Of a stretch of 64,000 bases of DNA, positions 44,065-54,754 are shown piece by piece; positions within the stretch are counted from its first letter, which is position 1, and each line of letters starts with the position of its first letter. Source of the DNA: Pomacea canaliculata (taxonomy: Eukaryota > Mollusca > Gastropoda > Architaenioglossa > Ampullariidae); the NCBI RefSeq assembly GCF_003073045.1, contig NC_037590.1, forward strand, positions 2,134,016 through 2,198,015. Reading direction: 5' to 3'. The notes under the pieces are model-generated. The model had not been told where the DNA came from, searched no databases, and was given only the letters and a program-made list of their open reading frames with translations. A program made the position numbers and the translations under genes.

Positions 44065-44832
44065 ATGATGTGTTTAAGCAGAGTTGAGAAAGTCCAAAAG
44101 ACCTCGAACACTTCTAAAAACACCACAACTGCAGTAAAATCTGTTGGCTCAGATTCTTACTACCATTTTGGGATTTGGAGTAAACTAATAGATGTTGTTG
44201 CAGGATTGGATTTGAATTTAAGCAGTTGCCACATGCAGCTACATATTAATGTTGATGGCGTACCACTTTGAAAATCACCAGGAACTCAGTTTTGGCCTAT
44301 ACTTGGCCGTGTTTCAGTTCCATTTGTTACCGACCTTTTTGTTATTGGTATTTATTATGGCAAAGAAAAACCAAACAATGTTAACGAGTATTATCTGATT
44401 TTGTGAAGGAAATGTGCATGCTGCAAAAAGGGTCTCATTATCTTCCATGAGTTCTAGAAAAAGTGACGATAGCCATATATGTGTTATTTGTTATACTCCG
44501 GCACGGCTTTTGTCAAGCAGGTTAAAGGTCATACAGGCTATTATGGATGTGATAAATGCACTCAGAAGGGTATGTGGGAAGGTAAAACGACTTTTCCTGA
44601 AATGAATTCACCATTGCACACTGATGCTCATTTAGATGAGATGGTACAGTCATCGCATCATGTCGGAAATAGTTAGCCAGTTCCCCCTTGATTATATGCA
44701 CCTTGTTTGTTTAGGGGTAACTAGACGACTGCTCTGGTACTGGATACACAGCCATATATCTAAAGGATTTCGACTTGGTCAGCACAGCATTTCTGAAATG
44801 TGCACTTCTTGTTGTTAAAGAACATCTACCAG
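44065..44832 (+). pseudogene. DNA-transposon transposase-like gene, broken
   Basis: Pieces in order: SYYHFGIWSKLIDVVAGLDL, CHMQLHINVDGVPL, a TQFWPILGRVSVPFV block, FVKQVKGHTGYYGCDKCTQK, MWEGKTTFPEMNSPLHTDAH and SQFPLDYMHLVCLGVTRRLL, LWYWIHSHISKGFRLGQ. This set (N-x-DG-x-P-L, CDKC, YMHLVCLG) is a recurrent transposase-like protein of animal DNA transposons whose superfamily I cannot name with confidence. Several frameshifts split it. The last exon ends near a donor, ccag|gtgagt, at 44833. DUF4806-like exons follow. Confidence 0.6.
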
Positions 44833-44844
44833 GTGAGTGCCAAC

Positions 44845-45150
44845 TTTGGTAAAACATGGCACTGGCCTGATTGGCCGGTACATTTCAGACGGTTATAGAC
44901 TGCATTAGACCAGAAAAATTGTGGAGCATATTTCCATTTGTGGGAATAAAGTATGAATCAGGTGAGTTTCTCATGTTCACATTGAAATAATGAATATTTG
45001 GGATGTGTAACATGATTATAACTTTGCTTATATGATGTTTTGTTTTAGATGACTATCGCAAAGCTGCAGAGAAAATTAAGCAGCTTATGAATGGGTTTTC
45101 GGATGTTGCGAGCACCTCCGAACATGAAAGGGTCTGCACCAGAGGAGGGT
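44845..45150 (+). pseudogene. DUF4806-associated N-terminal exons, second copy
   Basis: It is paralogous to 40636-41044 with the same intron position: exon 1 ends in a CIRPEKLWSIFPFVGIKYES-like frame followed by gtgagttt, and exon 2 starts DDYRKAAEKIKQLMNGFSDV after tttag. It is broken by frameshifts. It lies directly after the transposase-like gene, supporting the idea that both belong to one element type. Confidence 0.5.
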
Positions 45151-46640
45151 GACTTGAAAAAAAAATAAAATAAAAAAAAATAAATAAATCTGATACATAT
45201 TTTAATATGTACACTAGCTGCTGCTTAATTTGATTCAATAAATTTTAAATCAATTTTAAAACTGTAGTCATGGTATTGAAACTTGTGCCCGTTTGTTTTC
45301 TTCTAAATTTTTTGTTCAATTTTAGACACTAGTCTTTATCCGAGTCAGATGGAGAAGCGCTTAGTGCCAGCACTACTGAAAGGTATCAGTTGTTCAGAAA
45401 AGTTGTTCGGTATCTGAAATATTCATCATCCGAAACAATTTTCCCCACAAGAAAAAAAGGAAAGAGATTTAATTGGTTCCCAGCCCCTGTTGACTCGCTA
45501 ATATTTGAAAGTTACAGGCTCCATAGGTATTTTTCTTTTAGTGAAAAGTTATAATACAATATAAATGGAGTTAAATAAACATAAAAACATTAACGAAAGC
45601 ATTAAAACATAAGAAAACTTGCCGTTTTGACGCATGGGTGGATGAAGGGGTGGAATTACTGCCTGGAGGGGGAATCCCCTCCATGAGCACATGTGACATT
45701 GCAAAATCGGGGGTAACTTCCCTTTTCTGCCACATTGGGGTTGAAGGAAAAAACTTGTCCAAAGTCTATTGCTTCTGCCTTTTTTGCAATGCTTTTTGGT
45801 AATACATCACATTATCATTGAACATATTTAGGTTCCTACTGTCTATTGCACTGTTAGGGAAAAACTTTTCTACAAATTGCAATTTCCCCCCACTTTGCAC
45901 ACATTTCTTAAATTAAAAAAAAAAAATCTACACAAAAAAGATAACGAACGACTGATCATAACTGTGTCTCGAGTGCGAATGGTGCTTGGTCTAACATGCT
46001 GGTCGGTCACGTGTGGGTGACATGGCTGTTCGTTATCCGAAGTTTTGTTTGTTATCTGGTGCAAATTTCTAACAAAATTTTTGTTCGTTATCCGAAATGT
46101 TCGCTAGCTGAGGTTCCCCTCTATTATTATACAAAAATAGACACTTATAATGACTAAGATTTTGTTGTCATATCTAATGCAATGCCTCAAAGGTACAACA
46201 AAAGCACAAGAGGGAGGAAGAAGGACTCTACCTCTTGGAAGACCAGAACTCCAGAAAAATATGCTCTTCCGTGTTATCACTGCAAGGCACTGATTGTTGT
46301 GCTTGTAACTGTCATCACTTGATATTCAGTCCCAATCCATCGATAAGCTTGCTAAAGGACCGCTCTGCGGGCATCTCAGCAAAACCATGTGATGTAAATG
46401 GCACAATGAATACCGCTGCATTTAACGATGCTGAGTGGCAGAACCTCTCCAAACTGTGGAATTTAATCATTTTTAAGAATCTGCAATATACAATAAAAAC
46501 AAAATGCAAAAACTATAAGCATCTTGTTATTTAGAGTAACCAAAATAAGCATTTAGTAAATTAGCTCATATCTATTGTTTTCTGCATCAATATTGTTATG
46601 CTTGTCTTAGTCTGCATGTATATTTGTTGTCGTGAGAGTT
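45151..46640. other. Low-content region with a decayed Tigger-like end
   Basis: No gene is supported. Bases 45945-46125 contain repeated gttcgttatccgaa motifs and, read on the minus strand, gaggggaacctcagctagcg, similar to Tigger/pogo termini. The matching other end was not found. Confidence 0.35.
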
Positions 46641-46646
46641 ATTTAC

Positions 46647-48447
46647 CTCGTCTTCAGTGTTCTTCATATTTATCTGAGGTGGAAGTGGCGAGTCTGCCCA
46701 ATCTTCCGGCAATCTAAATGTGCCACTGCCTTGTATGCCTGAACTTTCATGTTACTTGCATCACTCCATTACAAGTGGCTTTTCTTTGTAAATTTAAGCG
46801 CATTGTTGATATTTGTTGAGACAAGTGCACTCGTAAGTTGACGTTCCTTTGCCCACACACATATATAAATGTCAAGAAGAAGAAACCTGCGAAGAAGAAA
46901 ATTTTTTCTTCACACTAACATTAACATACATAACAGACAGCAAATACAGACAGTCCTCGGGTTAGGATGTTTTGTGGTTACGAACACATCTTCCACTGTA
47001 TAAAGCCTTGTTTCGACTTAAGTGGTTTTGTATCGTAAACGTCCTAAGGCAAACTTCGTGTTTGATGTGCGCGACGGAAGAATTTAACATATGTGTTTTT
47101 TGATAATTTCTGTGTTAGGATAGGATAAGTGCTTACAGTCTGTACAGTACAGTATGTAAGTGTAATTCTCGTCAGAATTACATATGTATGTTCCGACTTA
47201 CAGCGAAAATCAGTTTACGACACGATGCGGGAACAGAACAAAGTCGTAAGTTGAGGACTGCCTGTATAAGTTAAAATATAAGCTTTTATAACAAGAAGTA
47301 ATTTTATGCATCAAAGCATGCACAGAAGGCAGAAAGTCAATCAGCTTGCTACTGTTAAAATTATTGCTTTGTTGTGTTTACGAGAGTGTGGATACCAAAC
47401 AAGTGAGAGTTTATCACCCTACATCCTTGGTCTGTATACTCAAAAGCAAAAACGAATGTCAATCATAACTTATAACATAGGCCAATCTGTCATCTAAAGG
47501 CTGAACTTCTATCCTAAGGCGGGAATGAATGGTTCAACCTAAGGGAGGGAAGTGAGGAGAACAAGCAATGCTTTGTGGTCATGCTTTAGTACAGTGGTTC
47601 TCAAAGTGTGGTCCGCGCCATAGGTCAGGTGGTCCGCGGCTGCAGTCGTCATGCCAGCAAAGTGATGTTTAAAGTGATGCATTCCTTGCATTAACATTTT
47701 AATTACAAATAACGAGGTAGTTTTATGCCAACTTATTACTATACTACTGTCACAAAAGGACATTTAGTTTTGAATTGTAATGAAAAACATGCGGCAATTT
47801 AAATTGGAAATTTATAGTACAGACTGATTTTTAGGACTTGGTGGTCCGCCATATTTTTTACTTAAGTAAAGTGGTCTCCGGTCCGAAATACTTTGAGAAC
47901 CCCTGCTTTAGTACGTGCTTCCACCTAGCTTGGCAAGTACTCTCACCTACACCGAGACCTGAGGGATGGTGAAGGTTCAGCCTTTAAAACCATTTAACGC
48001 CAGAGTTTTACATTAAAATACTGAGCATAAAACACTAAGGGAAACCAAAGAGACAACCTGAAGATTAGATGGAACTTTTTGTGGGCGGTTTTTAAAATGG
48101 TTTAATTCATTTTTATGGTCGTTCCAATTATGTCACCTGTCAGTCTAAGACTAATGACCTAAGTATTATCAATTTTAGTTAAACTTCTTTGCAAAGTAAC
48201 TAGAAACTGATTTAATAGTTCAGAAAAAGCCTCGAGCCTCCATCGCCTCTGTGATGAGCAAAGTCAAATCGAGATAACCCTTCTCTCAGCGCCGGTTAAA
48301 TTCAAAAATAAAATTTAACTATTTACGCAAATCTCAGTCATAAAATTCACACAGCAAGCTAATCTTGAATAACTAAAATTTAACTTACTTTAAAACACGT
48401 ATCCTTTCACTTGTGCTTTGGCTCTGCGTCTCGTAAGCATCAGACAT
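46647..48447 (-). CDS. Candidate divergent gene upstream of LSM5 (two exons, partial)
   Basis: On the minus strand an ATG at 48445-48447 opens MSDAYETQSQSTSERIRVL, ending in a consensus donor GTAAGT after 48389 (phase 2). An exon at 46647-46743 continues in the right phase (SGIQGSGTFRLPEDWADSPL, then PPQINMKNTEDE) and ends with donor GTAAAT. Its acceptor lacks a strong pyrimidine tract. No later exon was identified and I do not recognise the protein. The start codon is about 250 bp from that of LSM5 on the opposite strand, suggesting a shared promoter. The intron contains two MITEs. Confidence 0.35.
46947..47264 (+). mobile_element. Tigger/mariner-type MITE with TA target duplication
   Basis: The 318-bp element reads inward CAGACAGTCCTCGGGTTA from the left and CAGGCAGTCCTCAACTTACG from the right, bordered by TA on both sides (46945-46946, 47265-47266). 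It is non-coding and includes cagtacagta-type repeats. Confidence 0.85.
47592..47905 (+). mobile_element. hAT MITE, second copy, perfect 8-bp TSD
   Basis: It has the same ends as 27995-28372 (CAGTGGTTCTCAAAGTG, then CTTTGAGAACCCCTG) and flanking CTTTAGTA at 47584-47591 and 47906-47913. At 314 bp it is shorter than the other copy through internal deletions. Confidence 0.92.
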
Positions 48448-48699
48448 CGAATTTCCGCCATGAAGTTTTAGCGGGTCTCTGCGGTCTACAAATTTGCAGT
48501 CGTAAACTACCACTGCTATCATTCTGCAGATATCTTAATTTTCAACACTGCAAAGTCATGTGTTAGATTTACAAGCAAGACTCGCTGCACTGACTCTACA
48601 TGTAACATTAGAAGACGAAGTGGGCATCGTGCAGATGGCGGCGGCCGCTCGCTACATGGCGGAGAGCGGGAAAGGGGAAGTCACTCTTTTAAATTTAAC
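48448..48699. promoter_or_regulatory. Probable bidirectional promoter of LSM5 and divergent gene
   Basis: This is the 252-bp gap between the two opposed start codons. It and the adjoining leader contain repeated ATGGCGG motifs (48635, 48656, 48700 and, on the minus strand, near 48459), which resemble YY1 sites common in housekeeping TATA-less promoters. No TATA box is seen. The motif at 48635 also forms an upstream ATG out of frame with LSM5. Confidence 0.45.
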
Positions 48700-51600
48700 A
48701 TGGCGGGCACGACGTTCACAAATCCTTCACAGCTACTTCCACTCGGTTCGTAAAATGGTTGTGGTAGCTTTGAAAACAGTTATGAGATAAAGACATATGA
48801 AAATACACTAAAATTTTCAATAGTTTGACATTGTTAAGCAAATAACATTTGATATCGAAACCACGGTGTTACTCAACACTTTGGTTAATGGTTGCTACCA
48901 CAATCAGCTCGTAATGGTTTCTCATATATTGATAGAACACTACTACTTGTGTATAAAATAAAGACACGGTTATATTACATACTATAAATGGTGCAGTATC
49001 ATGTCTTCAACATACGCTTTTATTTTGATCTTCTAAAGCTTACAGTAACTTGATATCTCTTTGTATTTACATATATAACTGATGTGTAAAACAGTAGTTC
49101 TGTTGTCTGTTTAAAAATCCTTTGTCTTTATTTTTTTTTCTACTTAAAGTTTATATATGGCAGCAGAAAAGTCGTCTTTAAATGAAAAGTATAGATAGTC
49201 CCTGATGTTTTGGTCATTAGAGGTGAGGTGTTGTGTAGAGACTTCACTTATTTCAGGGCAGTTTTCTGTGAGGATGATGTTTATCTGCCTCCATCACTGT
49301 CTTTCATTTCCCAACACAATTTCAAGGGTTTAAAGGGGAGTTCTGCAGCATCTCAGGAGGCATTCTTAAGGCCAATTTCATTTTCATTTATTACCTTGGA
49401 CTTTTATTAGCATATAAATAATGCGCTTGGTACAAATATTAATTTCTATCTCAAAAAGTATTTTACAAAACTAGTCAGACTATCCTCCTTGCTGCCTTAC
49501 CTTCCAGAGTTCTCTGAAAAGTCAGATACCTATTTCCAACAGTGAGTATAATAGGAAATATACTGCCTCACACAGGTATTGAACTTGCATGATTCCAGAT
49601 TCAAGGCCAGTACTCTAAAACTGTTCGGCTGTCTGTTTCCCCAGTCTTTTCAAGACAATTGTGCTAATGCCTATGTATGAAATTTGGTGGAGAAAGTGTG
49701 TGTTGCTGTTACCCAGTCTCTGCATCATTTTAAAATACAGTTTTAGCCAGTTTTATTTTCAGATGACTTTTTTTTTTTGTTCTAATAATAGTTGGTTCCA
49801 AAACTACAAAATAGTAAACCTGATTGGGAAGGTGTGGGTAGACATTTGCAGTGGTGTCATGATAGCAGATAGTGCACTGATTGTCATGCCAAACAGAATA
49901 CTCATAAACATTTTATGTACAGAATTAAAAGTTTAGTAAATTTGATGTTGTACATATGAAAAAAATAATAAAATAATAGATCATTTCATTTTTACTTGAT
50001 TTTGTTAGCCACATTTTGATATTTTCAATCATTTTGGCTGAGACAATTTTTTTTCTTTAGAAATTATTTATCTGTCAGTTCTTCTCTGAGACATTTTATT
50101 TTATTTGTTTGGTAAAGAGGAACAGTTTTTTTGATATTTTTGTTTTAATTTATATCTCTTATCCATGATCTTTAAGTGAACTTTTTAGCTATATTCATAG
50201 ACACGAAGTACTATTGTCTACCACTTACAACAGCATGCATCTGAAATGTGATCAAAATGAGACTAATTCAATGTGCATAATGGGCATCTTAGGCTTGAAA
50301 TTATGAAGAATGACAAAAAAGATTGTTTTAAAATTTGTCTACAGAGTTGGTTGACAAGTGCATTGGATCAAAACTCCACATTATTATGAAAAATGACAAA
50401 GAGATTGTTGGCACACTGCTTGGTTTTGATGACTATGTCAGTATCCTTTAAAAATGTTCGATCAGCAATGATATCAGAATTTATTTTTTTGTTGCCAAAT
50501 ATCCATGACTACAGTGTGTGACATTGTAAAACATTTTCAGAAATAGTAGCATTTGAAAGAAATAATTAAATAATGATCTATGTGAAGTTCTTTAACCAAT
50601 CTTTCAGACATGGTGTTGGAAGATGTAACAGAATAGTAAGTGTCTAGAAACTTTGTTAATTTGCTTAAGTTATGAGTCTTTTTCTTTAATAAACTGTTTG
50701 CATTTCACCTTGCCAAACAAAATTCATTCATTTTAGAAAGGAGCATTTTAAACGATTATTTAGCCACAACGAATGCATCTCCCAGCTTTCTTTCAGTTGA
50801 ATTTTGCATCTGTCTCATGCTTGAAGGAAAAAAAGGGAAACTGTGGTTGTATTTTTGTATTATTGCCATATTTTATTGTCGTGGGTAGGAATTTGTATAC
50901 GGTTCTTAACTGATGGCTTTTCTGACTGTCATCTAATTTTATCAGTGTTTTTTGTTTTATGTTAGTGAATTTTTTTTCTCTGCATGTGTGTACATGAGAG
51001 AGAGAAAGCAAGAGATGTGTGTGTGTGTCTGATATGAAATGCTTATTGCTGCATATTTTCATTTTCCAGTGAGAGTACACCAGAAGGAAGGCGAGTTACA
51101 AAGCTGGACAAGCTTTTGTTAAATGGAAACAACATTACGATGGTAAGCGGTGTAGTACACATATTTTGTTCAATAGAAACAATTTTAAAATATCGTTTGT
51201 TCTGTAACTGTTCATATAAAAACTATCCTTGGTTGCATGTTATCAGATTTTTTTGTTAAAAGAAAACAGGCACTTATATTGAAATGGATGTTTTGCAGTA
51301 CCATTATAGTTATAAAATACCTTTTACATTTCTCATTGAATGAAAATGGTATTTTTTTAATTTAGCAAGAAACGAAGAGCAATATTTTAATAATGATGAT
51401 TAGATGAAAGAATCTCCAGCTGCATGGGAGAGTAATAGTGGGTGCCATTATTTTCTTTTTTAATGCAAGCAGTATTGCAAATATAAGCTCTGTGAATTTC
51501 CTGTCATTTAATAAATCTTGATTTCTTTGCAATATGTGAAATATTTACACAGCTATGAATATAGTGTCTGATATTAATGTTATGAATTAAACACATCTGG

Positions 51601-52782
51601 TCATTAATCACATTGAAGCAGCCTATGTTTTTAGCTTTTATTCTTGTTAGAGTAATAGTAATTGTAGCAGTCTTGATGAACAGACATGGGGTCCATGTGG
51701 CTGAGGAAAAGGAATAAATATCCAGAGGAGACTCAATGAAATGTAGTTACAGTGATACCTCGGTTCTCGAACATAATTCGTTCCGGGAGGACGGTCGAGA
51801 ACCAAATTGTTCGAGAACCAAAGCAATGAAACCCATAGGAAATAATGGAAACTGGATTAATTCGTTCCAAGCCCCAGAAAATGCCTATTTACTGGCCTAA
51901 TTTGTATATAATATGTAGAAAAACATGAGTCTCAACAAAAAATAAGAAATAAAAGTGTATTTATTAAAACAAAACAAAAAAAATAAAATGTACTGTACAG
52001 TACAGTACAGTACAGTACAGTAAATTGTGTTTCATTTACTGTACCTGTACGAAACTTTATGGCAGGAGGGAATGAATGTGGAGGGAGGAGGGAAGAGGGA
52101 TGGTTATTGTTTTGAAGGTCCTCTTCAATAAACAGAGGGTAACTGCTCTTCGGGTGTTTCTGTTCTCTGTATCTTTTGCTGAGGAGAATCAGAATCTTGC
52201 TCTGCAGTTGCTTGTCTGATTTCTTTACGGAAGAATTTGTCAATTGTTTGCTGTTTTTTCTCCTCTGCACTCACACTGATGACGCAAGCAAGGCGCGCTG
52301 GCCGAATGAACGCCATTCGGCTCAACTCGGCTCATCTCGGACGTTCGGATGTTCGAGTTCCAAATATTTGTTCGGATTCCAAGACAAAATTTTCTCGAAT
52401 TTCCTGGTCGAATACCGATTTGGTCGAAAGTCAAGGCGTTCGAGAACCGAGGTATCACTGTATATAGATTGGAGACAAGATCAGGTTTTTGAAAGATGGG
52501 GAATGAGGTTACTTTTTAAAAATTGTTATTCATAGTTGATGCAAGGCATTCTATTAATAAGTATTAATGTATGTGGCTGAGCAGAGGGCTAAGATGCAAA
52601 TGAATGGACCAGCTATGGGAACAGTGTATCAAGTTGTGTTCACAGTGTATTGTAGTGTGAATCTTAAGGAAAGTGTTATTGGTTGCAGTCCTAAAAGCAT
52701 AGACTCATGAAGAGCATGTGGTTTCTACAAATCTTTTGTTCTGCAGCTTGTGCCTGGAGGTGAGGGCCCAGAGATGCCTTGA
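48700..52782 (+). CDS. LSM5: U6 snRNA-associated Sm-like protein LSm5
   Basis: Five coding exons, 48700-48745, 50345-50440, 50608-50635, 51070-51142 and 52747-52782, splice in phase with GT-AG borders to a 92-residue protein. It begins [20 protein letters not shown], continues [40 protein letters not shown] and [20 protein letters not shown], and ends [12 protein letters not shown]. The human protein has 91 residues and nearly the same sequence. Sm1 ([11 protein letters not shown]) and Sm2 ([11 protein letters not shown]) motifs are present. LSm5 is one subunit of the LSm2-8 ring that binds the U6 snRNA 3' end in the nucleus and of the LSm1-7 ring that promotes mRNA decapping in the cytoplasm. 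The short third exon (28 nt) is clear. Intron 1 is 1.6 kb; intron 4 holds a Tigger-like element. Confidence 0.97.
48746..50344 (+). other. LSM5 intron 1
   Basis: AT-rich sequence with no recognised element or gene. A frame of 91 codons at 49661-49936 has no coding character. Confidence 0.6.
51750..52460. mobile_element. Tigger/pogo-like element in LSM5 intron 4
   Basis: The ends are CAGTGATACCTCGGTTCTCG and CGAGAACCGAGGTATCACTG, part of a 23-bp perfect inverted repeat flanked by TA (51748-51749, 52461-52462). On the minus strand, 52140-52260 still codes [15 protein letters not shown], the C-terminal signature of Tigger-type DDE transposases, so this is an internally deleted copy. A short cagta-cagta microsatellite lies at 51990-52022. 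Confidence 0.88.
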
Positions 52783-52858
52783 GGAGCATATTTTTTCACT
52801 TCATTACAGTCATCCAGTATTCATCTTCCTCATCGTTCTGAACATGATATTGTGGAAG

Positions 52859-52868
52859 TAAATAAATT
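52859..52868 (+). terminator. Candidate LSM5 polyadenylation signal
   Basis: AATAAA within gtaaataaattg, about 80 bp after the LSM5 stop codon, is the first canonical signal downstream. Confidence 0.55.
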
Positions 52869-53626
52869 GTATTATTTTGCACGATGAAAAACAAAGACAT
52901 CAATTTTTTAAGAACTTTATTGTTTGGAATATCAAGAGAAAGTGTCCCAATAACAAGTTGGCTTGATAATGTGAGTAAATTCTTAAGCACAGTACTTCAT
53001 TCATCTGGTGTTAACCTTAATATTGCATTTTGAAAATGAAGTTTTGTTTGACTGTCGTGCTTAGCTTGGTTTACTTGAGAGGCTGCTCCTTATGAAAGTG
53101 AAGCACGGGAAATGAAGTTTATTATGCAAGAATACTGTCCAGAGCATTTCAGTTTATTAATGTAATAAACTTGTTTATGTAAAAGTTTTCCTGTTATTCA
53201 GTGTAATTGCAAGGATGTGTGTACGAACATGATGCAGCTTAAAGATTATATCTGTTCTCCAGCAGTAATATCTTACCAGGTGTCTGCACTTTCATTACCT
53301 TAATTTTTTTTTTTTTGGTCCATTGTTTGATCAGCGCTGGTGTTTTCATCCTTGCTCTGTTTTTCGCTTATCATCAATGACTGTTAGTTATCTCTAACAT
53401 CATAACAATCAAAGTTTATTTACTGTGAAACAGGATACAATATATCTTAATTATCTGTCAGGGCAATAACAGGAAACATTTACACATGCTCGTGTACCAT
53501 CAATATACGACTGACTATATATATGTTGACTAGAGTTCTTAATAAAATTTATATATACACAAAATAACAACAGTTAGTGTACTGCATTAGGTCCCCAAGT
53601 TCACACATCACGGCCAATAGAACTGA

Positions 53627-53911
53627 TCAAGTGTATGGTTTGTGGAATGAATGAGTTTTGTGACAATATGTTCTGTGGCTGGACCGCAAGAGTAAGAAAT
53701 CACGAGCTAACACAAGATCAGGAATAGTGAGGATACGGAATGCCTTCCTAAAAATTGGTTTATTACTAAAATTTGTGTATAAGTTCCTCTGCTTGGTTCC
53801 GTTGATCTTGGAACAAATAATAAGGGAGATAAGATAGTTCCTGTTCCCTAGGAAGAGGTGGTGGAACCAGAAAAGAAAAATAATGAGACAATGAAGTAGA
53901 TAATGCTGCAT
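53627..53911 (-). mobile_element. LINE RT C-terminal fragment
   Basis: The minus-strand frame LFLGNRNYLISLIICSKING, TKQRNLYTNFSNKPIFRKAF, RILTIPDLVLARDFLLLRSS is the same LINE family as 41625-42125. It lacks the 3' tail and is inactive. Confidence 0.78.
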
Positions 53912-54715
53912 TACCAGCTGGTCCTATGGCTAACCATCAGACAGCGCCTGTTCTTTTCCTAGACAGTTCGTCTTCTGGCTTTTTTACACGAGCATTTTTA
54001 AACAGGACTGCAGTGTCAGTGAAATGCATGCATTATGCGCAGAAACACTAAAACTTAAATATATTGCTTTATGATGTCGACATCGTGGTATGGCTACAAA
54101 TACCCGTCGAGCATCCGGGTGAGATGCCCTCTCTATCTTGAGATTTCGCCTGTTGTTTCCGTCTTTTGTGACGCAAGAAGCAACTTTGAAATTCTAATGC
54201 TCCTGGATAAAGTTCATAAAATCACGCTTTAAATCAGCAAAAGGCCCTGAATGGCTTGCAAATATTCAATTAAACTTACCACTTAACCCGCAGAGCGTCC
54301 TACAAAACATCAACTTTACTGTCCAGAAGAAGCTTGTCTCGACAACACTATTCCTCTAAGGAAGAAAGCAGAAGGGTCACGTGACACCATGATCTTGGTT
54401 TGTGGCATGTTTGTGTTCACGAGGAAGTTGCGGGTTGCTAAGCAATTTAATTGTTTTCAGTTGGCAATTGCGCACTTGCGTGACTATGGGACAACGAACA
54501 TTGGACAGATCTTGCACGTGTACGTTACACACGCGCGCGCGCACACACACAAACACACACACGTCTTTCATATGAATCTCCCGCAATTTTATTTGATGGC
54601 CTCATAAAAGAAGCTTCCAATAACAAGGAAAAACAAAGTGAAAACTGTCACAATTTTGCTCCCCCTGGCGGAAACCAAGTGAGCAAACAAGTTTCATGTC
54701 AGACACCCTTTCCTG
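53912..54715. other. Intergenic, with a (CA)n/(CG) tract
   Basis: No gene is recognised. An alternating purine-pyrimidine tract (acacgcgcgcgcgcacacac and on to about 54560) could adopt Z-DNA. Confidence 0.5.
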
Positions 54716-54723
54716 CCACGGAC

Positions 54724-54729
54724 TATAAA
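54724..54729 (+). promoter_or_regulatory. TATA box of the 8-cysteine secreted peptide gene
   Basis: TATAAA in gactataaagacggctggg, placed about 30 bp before the likely transcript start near 54755. Confidence 0.6.
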
Positions 54730-54754
54730 GACGGCTGGGAAGGTCCAGGACACA

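Noticed and set aside
45945-46125. Complete Tigger-like element at 46 kb
   Set aside because: Only one terminus-like stretch could be seen; no matching end or TA pair.
46235-46534. Frame at 46.2-46.5 kb as the next exon of the LSM5-divergent gene
   Set aside because: A good acceptor (tattgcag) exists on the minus strand, but the required phase runs into a stop after five codons.
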